DNA of 58,230 nt from Clostridia bacterium (GTDB lineage: Bacteria; Bacillota; Clostridia; Oscillospirales; CAG-272), in assembly GCA_017622085.1 (NCBI GenBank), contig JAGARU010000010.1, forward strand, positions 1 to 58,230. Direction: 5' to 3'. The notes beneath the pieces were generated by a model. It saw only the letters and a list, made by a program, of their open reading frames with translations, did no database searches and was not told the origin of the DNA. Shown here piece after piece: positions 57,949-58,230 of the stretch. The first letter of the stretch is position 1, and the number at the start of each line of letters is the position of its first letter. Position numbers and translations under genes: made by a program.

Positions 57949-58230
57949 ATGGGAGCTTGGGGACACAAATTGTACGATGACGATTTCACATCGGACATTC
58001 GTGATTACTACAAGGAGCAATACAACAAAGGAAAAAGCAACGAAGAAATTGTACTCGCCTTGAAAGAAGACAATGCCGATTCGTTGACCGATGAGGAAGA
58101 AGCCCCTCTGTTTTGGTTCGCTTTGGCAGACACTCAATGGGATTACGGCGTGGATGATGTGGAAGCGAGAGAGAACGCCTTATTCCATTTGCGTTCGAAA
58201 ACCGATCTTCAGCGCTGGGAAGAAGCCGGC
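57949..58230 (+). CDS. DUF4259-like protein (3' truncated by window)
   Basis: 94 residues to the window end, frame still open. The N-terminus M-G-A-W-G-H-K-L-Y-D-D-D is the hallmark of the DUF4259 group, and an acidic stretch (EIVLALKEDNADSLTDEEE) plus F-W-F-A-L-A-D-T-Q-W-D follow. GAAAGGAG precedes the ATG and a promoter lies upstream. Function unknown; members often act in bacterial immunity-like or regulatory contexts, but nothing here shows that. Base composition is a little more AT-rich than most of the window. Confidence 0.75.
   Translation, partial: MGAWGHKLYDDDFTSDIRDYYKEQYNKGKSNEEIVLALKEDNADSLTDEEEAPLFWFALADTQWDYGVDDVEARENALFHLRSKTDLQRWEEAG

Overview
The window reads as chromosomal DNA of an anaerobic, low-oxygen Gram-positive bacterium of the class Clostridia, probably a gut Oscillospirales-type lineage. 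The evidence is: a class III anaerobic ribonucleotide reductase (NrdD/NrdG) with no aerobic enzyme in view, a sporulation membrane protein (YtvI), T-box and L10-leader regulation, near-perfect AGGAGG ribosome sites, SLH-domain surface protein, and a probable Re-type citrate synthase operon. No CRISPR array, tRNA, rRNA, transposase or prophage gene was recognised. It is mostly ordinary core genome, with the interest lying in the spaces between genes.

Layout. 1-3.4 kb: end of gap (GAPDH), a zinc-ribbon membrane protein and two XRE regulators. 3.4-10.1 kb: DUF1846 protein (minus), a TIM-barrel sugar isomerase plus Gfo/Idh/MocA dehydrogenase pair, an NfeD/SPFH pair, an HD hydrolase and class II fructose-bisphosphate aldolase. 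10.2-17.2 kb: a PfoR-like PTS IIC membrane protein, PAP2 phosphatase, HD protein, phosphoribosyltransferase, glycerol kinase, cyclophilin, YtvI. 17.3-19.8 kb: large secreted SLH/discoidin-like protein. 20-24 kb: DUF362 ferredoxin, PHP phosphoesterase, CinA-like amidohydrolase, 6-phosphofructokinase. 24-31 kb: a translation block: argS behind an Arg-codon leader peptide and attenuator, the rluA-lipoprotein-DUF896-cca operon, and a tyrosine T-box driving a NUDIX gene plus tyrS. 31.6-37.5 kb: lipoprotein, rplJ-rplL behind an L10 leader, recG, a 0.93-kb block inserted between two copies of the recG 3' end, and dut. 37.5-41.6 kb: nrdG-nrdD, a cysteine-rich small protein, XRE regulator. 41.6-49.3 kb: polysaccharide deacetylase/TRIC channel pair, a lipoprotein-permease-ATPase ABC operon, asparaginase. 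49.5-57.5 kb: Ca2+ P-type ATPase and a four-gene operon (Re-citrate synthase, GntR regulator, aconitase, isocitrate dehydrogenase) that would make 2-oxoglutarate for glutamate synthesis. The window ends inside a DUF4259-like gene.

Most noteworthy. (1) A 13-codon leader peptide with four consecutive Arg codons, followed by mutually exclusive hairpins and an intrinsic terminator just before argS: a complete, readable attenuator. (2) A four-copy, multi-hairpin repeat of about 115 bp (at 24.0, 26.1, 31.1 and 57.6 kb), always just 3' of a gene and in its sense orientation, with compensatory stem changes. (3) A 51-bp direct repeat of the recG 3' end, exactly 980 bp apart, flanking a block that carries a self-contained promoter/30-codon ORF/terminator unit. 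(4) A perfect inverted repeat at the start of the citrate synthase operon, probably the operator of the GntR protein encoded inside it. (5) Several very short ORFs with near-perfect Shine-Dalgarno sequences. Promoters were read by eye as -35/-10 pairs, mostly with 17-bp spacing. Family names rest on recognition of motifs, not on database searches.
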